From positions 124,001 through 188,000 of the forward strand of contig NZ_LWQS01000038.1 in the NCBI RefSeq assembly GCF_001650695.1: 64,000 bases of DNA, written 5' to 3'. The translations under genes were made by a program, and so were the position numbers. Shown one piece after another: positions 61,201-64,000 of this stretch (positions are counted from its first letter, which is position 1; each line of letters starts with the position of its first letter). A model generated the notes under the pieces. The model ran no database searches and had not been told where the DNA came from. It saw only the letters and a list, made by a program, of their open reading frames with translations. The DNA is from Chloroflexus islandicus (GTDB taxonomy: Bacteria > Chloroflexota > Chloroflexia > Chloroflexales > Chloroflexaceae).

Positions 61201-63940
61201 TAGCCTCAGCGTTGGACTGCCAGTCACGGTGGTTGATGACGATATTCCGGGGATCATTCCCAGCGCCGCTGGACTGACTGTTACTGAAGGCGGCAGCACT
61301 AGCTATACAGTCGAGTTGGCCACGCAGCCGACCGCCAATGTGACGGTAACAATTGACGGGCAGGGAGCAGCGTTGATCAACGGTGTGGCAATAGCAACGC
61401 TGACCTTTACGCCGGGTAACTGGAACACGCCGCAGATTGTCACAGTCTTTGTGCCTGACGACAACATTGCCGAAGCGACCCAGACCATCTTGCTGCCGCA
61501 CACGGCAACCAGCGCTGACTCGTTCTACAACGGTCTAATCGGGCCGGAGGTTGAGTTAACCATTCTCGACAACGATCCGCCCGGCTTCATCGTCACCACG
61601 CCTTTTGCGCCGCTCGTTGTATCAGAGAATGGCGATAGCGTCACCATCCCAATCCGGCTCGCCAGCCAGCCCACCGCGCCGGTGCAACTGGACGTCTCAG
61701 TAAGTAATCCGGCTGAGGGCAGCGTGACGCCAAACAGCATCATCTTTGATGATACTAACTGGAATACCGATGCGATCTTGATCGTCAGCGGAGTCAATGA
61801 CGCGCTCGACGATGGGCACCAACCATTTACCGTACAATTTGCACCGGCCATCAGCGCCGATCCGTTCTACAACGGCCTAACCCCCACCACCAGCCTAAAC
61901 TTCATCAATCGCGACAACCAACCGGTACGGATCAGCATCAACGATGTCATCCGGCTCGAAGGCAACAGCGGCGTCGCCAACGGCAACTTCGTTGTCCGCC
62001 TCAACCGCGTCTCCGATCGCGATGTGCGGGTTGACTATGTGACCATTGACGGTACTGCTACCGCTGGAGTTGATTACAACGCCATTGCCGGTACGCTGAC
62101 CATCCCCGCCGGCCAGTTGCAAGTCACGCTGCCGGTTGGGATTATCGGCGACACTTTGCCGGAAGACGACGAATTCTTTACCGTCAACCTAAGCAACCCG
62201 CGGGCAACTATGCCCGGCCAGCCAAGTATCATAGCCAGCGACGAGACGGTCGTGATTGAAGATGGCGTGGGAGTCGGGAGTATCCGCGACGATGATCCGC
62301 CGGCGGTGCGATTCGCTAGGAGCGACTTCTTGGTCAACGAGAGCAATGGCGTCGCTACGGTCACGGTGACGCTTAGCCGCGCTGAGGCCACGCCTGTCAC
62401 AGTTGCCTACGCGACAGTGGCGGGTGGCACGGCCCAACCCGGCGATGGCTCAAACGCCGGTCACGATTACGCGCCAATCAGCGGTACGCTCAGCTTTGCA
62501 CCGGGAGTGACTAGCCAGAGCTTCACTATCCCGCTCTGGAATAACAGTTTCGCTGACGAACCATTTGAGACGATTATCGTGGCGCTCAGCGGGCCAATTG
62601 GTGCAGTGCTTGGCGATCCAGCGACAGCCACGGTGACGATCATCGACAGCGCGCCGGCGTTGCTTACCCAAAACCCCGCCGCGCTGCAAACCGCCGGGCC
62701 GAACTACACTGCCTATAATTGGAATTTCTATGGCGTTAATGAAGGCGCTTCAATCGTGCGGATCGATGTGCCTTGCGGGGCAAGCGGCGATCTGGCGATT
62801 CAACTGCTTAGTCCCTCGATCAATCCGGCGACTAATACGCACGACGTTATTCGTGGCTTTGCCGAAACCGCCACGTTTGCCCTCTACCGTATGCCGGCGG
62901 GCTGGCAAACCAGCAATGGGTATCCGCCTACCACTGGAACATTGGTCACAAGCGCCAATTACGCGCCCAACACCGGTGATGCCACTACATGGGTCGGCCT
63001 GCCGGGCATTCCGAGCGCCACGCCGTGCGGTATCTACCTGCTGGTCGCCAGCGTACCCGACAACGACACCAACGGCTGGGCCGTGCGCAGCGGTTGGGCC
63101 GGCAGTGGCCCGCCAACCGTTGACCTTGATGGCATTCCCGGCAGCGGCGATGAGATTACGCAGGGCATCTTGCGCCAGACCCTGCGCCACCCACCGGGGG
63201 GAACACCGGTCTGCACCACGTTCTACCAATACGTCGCGCCGGGTTTGAGCAGCGTCATCTTCCACAACTTTGATCTGGAAGGCAACATACCGGGCCGATC
63301 GTGGGTACGTTACTACCCGCCGGGATCGCTCTATGATCCGACTGGTCAAACCGGCGGCATTGCCGGCACAGCTTCGGCTGACGGGCAATGGAACAATGGC
63401 ACGGCTACGACCCGTGGCGGTGATGTGATTGCCAATCCGCAACCGGGTTGGTGGCGGATTGTGACCTGTACCAATAGCCCTGTTGGCGAAAACCACTTCA
63501 TTCAAGAGGGCCAAACCGGCGTGCCGTTGTATCTAACGCCACCGCCAGCGCCTGATCTCGCACTGAGCGCAACGCCTGCGGCGAGCAGCGTTCCTACGGG
63601 AAGCAACGTTACCTTGAATCTAAGCTACACGAATCAGGCGAGCGGGCCAACCGCCGGAGCAGCGCGTAATCTCCAACTGGTCATTACATTACCAGTAGGG
63701 GTTAGCTTTGGCACCGGAGCATGCGCCAGCGCGCCGGGAGTATGCAACATCAGCGGAAATACGATGACCATCACGGTAGGGAACATTGGCGCCGGAGCAG
63801 GCCATACGTTTAGCATTCCGCTTACCGCTGGCCCGATTCCGGTCGGCGCAGCGCCGATCGCGGTGCAAGCCGCCGCCAGCGATCAGATCGGCAATCCGTA
63901 CCTATGGCAAACCACTGCTATGGTACGGGTAGTACCGTAG
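55199..63940 (+). CDS. Giant Calx-beta repeat surface protein
   Basis: A 2,913-residue secreted or anchored protein, likely a calcium-dependent adhesin or sheath component. A basic N-terminus precedes one membrane helix (about residues 26-49). A Thr/Pro-rich stalk (about 107-272, [11 protein letters not shown]-type) leads to Calx-beta domains ([24 protein letters not shown]...[24 protein letters not shown]). Then come about 15 related units of 115-128 residues marked by LTVAEGGPA...YTVAL and [15 protein letters not shown], two further Calx-beta domains near residue 2240-2470, a proprotein-convertase P-like region and a DUF11-like end ([20 protein letters not shown]). The start could also be GTG 55142; ATG 55199 is preferred, without a strong ribosome site, consistent with coupling to the kinase gene. 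Confidence 0.88.
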   Translation: MIPPALKNQQPAWNRLLDGRRFRRPLPWLILASLLLLLLLISCVISLMINQVAPRMEWFSGDVSNSGRVDYSLWSGGPQLPPLNPEAIASPNEEPTPITTPGAEPEPEVPVVVIEVPTATPTNTPTATPTSTPTATPTSTPTTTPTSTPTATPTSIPTRTATPTRTATPVQTATPIITPTTTTIPSPPPPPPPPPPASTPTATSTPTVTPTRTVTPSPTNPPVLTATPTRTATPTRTATPTPTNTPTPRPGESIFFFANANLSVNENAGALTVTVRLRTPAEQTVRVRYETVAGSALPGVDYTAASGQLTFAVGEQQKTFTVAIIADDLYEPAETFTLRLFNPENGFIGIPNTATVTIIDTSPPPEISFDSAVSTVNESAGLVAVTVRLNRISAVDARVSYTVTGTASFADHGLRDGTIVIPAGARAARLLIPIVDDPEAENDETVVITLSAPVDATLGSPRTHTLTIQDNDQAGIVLQPSLVDVAEGGPNSTYTIRLNSRPTAPVTITLSGVQVTTNPASLTFTPANWSTPQTVIVQAIDDQVAEPTPHPGSVSHASTSADPFYQGLSLPTLAVRIADNDTAGIITLPFSLTVAEGGPAVNYQVRLATQPTANVVLAITPSNQVLLNGQPIPAPITLTFTPANWNVPQTVSVVAVDDQIDEGISEVVQIAHAASSTDLFYNGLTATVAVTVIDNDLAGIVLSPSNLTLNEGATGTYTVRLNSQPVAAVTVQLTPEIVAPISPLVTSNGQVLLNGQPTLTLTFTPANWNTPQTVSVQVIDDQIDETLDPATTYLVHVRHTASSAGDAIYNALPPVLLPVTIIENDVATLILTPASLTVAEGGPAVNYTARLATQPLANVSVTITPEIVSAVSPLVTSSGQLLLNGQPTLTLTFTPGNWNTPQTVSVQAIDDPIVETLTGTYALDLRHDLASAGDPVYNGLADRLLRVTVQENDVADLILTPASLTVAEGGPAVNYTARLATQPLANVSVTITPEIVSAVSPLVPSTGQLLLNGQPTLTLTFTPGNWNTPQTVSVQAIDDPIVETLTGTYELDLRHDLASAGDPVYNGLADRLLRVTVQENDVADLILTPASLTVAEGGPAVNYTARLATQPLANVTVTITPEIVSAASPLVTSNGQLLLNGQPTLTLTFTPANWNTPQTVSVQAIDDSTVETLTGTYALDLRHDLASAGDPVYNGLADRLLRVTVQENDVASLILTPASLTVAEGGPAESYTIALSSQPLADVTVTIDGLGQVELNGLPALTLTFTTANWNTPQTVNVQAIDDNIDETPTGPTYIVTLTHTAASVDDPVYAALPPVDLPVTVIENDVAAVVLTPASLTVNEGDTVTYDVRLGSEPAAYVTVTIDGLGQVLLNGQPTLTLTFTAADWNVDQLITLTVIDDQIDETLSGTTYVVTLAHVVTSADPIYAALPPVDLPVTVIENDVAAVVLTPASLTVNEGDTVTYDVRLGSEPAADVTVTIDGLGQVLLNGQPTLTLTFTAADWNVDQTVTLFVIDDPNDESPVGNSYAVVIPHTASSADPIYNALSPAPLTLTINETESAGIVFAPAALTVAEGGPAETYTVALTSAPTANVTVTINGQGQVTLNGQPTLTLTFTPADWDTPQTVSVQAIDDLIDETPTGASYNAILLHTFGGGDPVYAAQPSAPFTVTIIDNDDAGIALTPTALTVAEGGPAETYTVVLTSEPTANVTVTIDGQGQVTLNGQPTLALTFTPANWNTPQTVSVQAIDDLIDEAPVGASYDITLLHVTGSGDPIYAGLTPAPLTVTILENDNAGIVLAPTALTVAEGGPAATYTVALTSEPTANVTVTIDGQGQVTLNGQPTLTLTFTPANWNTPQTVSVQAIDDLIDEAPIGTSYNITLLHVAGGGDPIYAALPPVPLTVTIIENDNAGLIFTPATLTIVEGSPGSYTITLTSEPSANVTVTIDGQGFLLINGNPTTTLTFTPANWNTPQTVSVLEPDVDQIAQPTRNRTVLHTTTSLDSTYNSLSVGLPVTVVDDDIPGIIPSAAGLTVTEGGSTSYTVELATQPTANVTVTIDGQGAALINGVAIATLTFTPGNWNTPQIVTVFVPDDNIAEATQTILLPHTATSADSFYNGLIGPEVELTILDNDPPGFIVTTPFAPLVVSENGDSVTIPIRLASQPTAPVQLDVSVSNPAEGSVTPNSIIFDDTNWNTDAILIVSGVNDALDDGHQPFTVQFAPAISADPFYNGLTPTTSLNFINRDNQPVRISINDVIRLEGNSGVANGNFVVRLNRVSDRDVRVDYVTIDGTATAGVDYNAIAGTLTIPAGQLQVTLPVGIIGDTLPEDDEFFTVNLSNPRATMPGQPSIIASDETVVIEDGVGVGSIRDDDPPAVRFARSDFLVNESNGVATVTVTLSRAEATPVTVAYATVAGGTAQPGDGSNAGHDYAPISGTLSFAPGVTSQSFTIPLWNNSFADEPFETIIVALSGPIGAVLGDPATATVTIIDSAPALLTQNPAALQTAGPNYTAYNWNFYGVNEGASIVRIDVPCGASGDLAIQLLSPSINPATNTHDVIRGFAETATFALYRMPAGWQTSNGYPPTTGTLVTSANYAPNTGDATTWVGLPGIPSATPCGIYLLVASVPDNDTNGWAVRSGWAGSGPPTVDLDGIPGSGDEITQGILRQTLRHPPGGTPVCTTFYQYVAPGLSSVIFHNFDLEGNIPGRSWVRYYPPGSLYDPTGQTGGIAGTASADGQWNNGTATTRGGDVIANPQPGWWRIVTCTNSPVGENHFIQEGQTGVPLYLTPPPAPDLALSATPAASSVPTGSNVTLNLSYTNQASGPTAGAARNLQLVITLPVGVSFGTGACASAPGVCNISGNTMTITVGNIGAGAGHTFSIPLTAGPIPVGAAPIAVQAAASDQIGNPYLWQTTAMVRVVP
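55540..55960 (+). repeat. Thr/Pro codon repeat tract (stalk) of the surface protein
   Basis: Repeats of ACGCCGAC(C/T)(G/A)CGACCCCGACC-like 12-24-bp units encode [11 protein letters not shown], later [12 protein letters not shown]. The tract contains a run of ten prolines encoded near 55753-55790. Such tracts are length-variable in many bacteria. Confidence 0.8.
57697..58848 (+). repeat. Three near-identical 384-bp tandem units in the surface protein gene
   Basis: The same CGCCAGCCTGACCGTGGCCG word starts at 57697, 58081 and 58465, and a fourth related unit begins at 58849, exactly 384 bp (128 codons) apart. Identity is so high that only scattered synonymous or single-residue changes appear. 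Later pairs repeat at 345 bp (59186 and 59531) and 348 bp (60243 and 60591). Confidence 0.88.
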
Positions 63941-63943
63941 AGA

Positions 63944-63974
63944 GGGTAGGGAGAGATTCGCAATCCCCCTACCC
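63944..63974 (+). terminator. Hairpin after the surface protein gene
   Basis: GGGTAGGG (63944-63951) pairs with CCCTACCC (63967-63974) around a 15-nt loop, 3 nt after the stop codon. No T-run follows within the window. Confidence 0.55.
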
Positions 63975-64000
63975 CTGCTCCTCTGCGCCTAGCGCCCGCG

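Overview
The window looks like chromosomal DNA of a thermophile-like filamentous bacterium of the Chloroflexota (Chloroflexus/Roseiflexus type). This is inferred, not proven. The grounds are high GC, a subtype III-D CRISPR effector operon of the Csx10/Csx19 kind, large GAF-rich hybrid histidine kinases, a Cu nitrite reductase lipoprotein, an actinobacterial/Chloroflexi-type myo-inositol phosphate synthase, and abundant dispersed GCAAAG-rich and GC-hairpin repeats between genes.

Layout. 1-9.98 kb is a mixed metabolic block: glnA (cut by the window edge), inositol-3-phosphate synthase, a GT2 glycosyltransferase, nirK, an HpcH/HpaI aldolase, a Crp/Fnr regulator, a 2[4Fe-4S] ferredoxin, a GNAT acetyltransferase, an enoyl-CoA hydratase and a MoxR ATPase. 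The nirK and ferredoxin promoters share a TGTGA-N6-TCAC(A/T) operator, each centred 41.5 bp upstream of the predicted transcription start, so they form a likely small regulon of the Crp/Fnr protein encoded between them. 10.2-20.4 kb is a type III-D CRISPR-Cas effector module: cas10 with an intact GGDD palm, three Cas7-like RAMPs plus another RAMP, csx10, a small subunit and csx19, packed with overlaps. It is followed by an unrecognised protein with an S1/OB-like tail and a CARF-PD-(D/E)XK nuclease of the Card1/Can2 type. No cas1, cas2, cas6 or array is in the window.

20.8-34.4 kb is an aromatic degradation island, mostly on the minus strand: two-component flavin monooxygenase (HpaB/PheA-like) with flavin reductase, extradiol dioxygenase, ring-fission hydrolase, semialdehyde dehydrogenase, two tautomerase-family proteins (one lacking the catalytic Pro1), oxalocrotonate decarboxylase, oxopentenoate hydratase, hydroxyoxovalerate aldolase, acylating acetaldehyde dehydrogenase, an IclR regulator and a separate intradiol dioxygenase lipoprotein. 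Together these encode both branches of a catechol-type meta pathway down to pyruvate and acetyl-CoA. Tandem and interspersed hairpin repeats cut the island into pieces.

34.4-52.6 kb holds tRNA-Glu, cysK, ssb, two hybrid histidine kinases, an SH3-NlpC/P60 wall hydrolase with a long leader, a probable structured RNA ending in a terminator (about 44.37-44.63 kb), a BtpA-family protein and a PfkB kinase, an eIF2B-like protein, a GT4 glycosyltransferase and a PhnP-like metallohydrolase. 53.0-63.9 kb is a membrane histidine kinase whose 3' end overlaps the start of a 2,913-residue repetitive Calx-beta surface protein. Part of that gene consists of near-identical 384-bp tandem units.

The findings I rate highest are the III-D module with its CARF nuclease and OB-like partner, the nirK/ferredoxin operator pair, the candidate structured RNA at 44.4 kb, and the tautomerase without Pro1.
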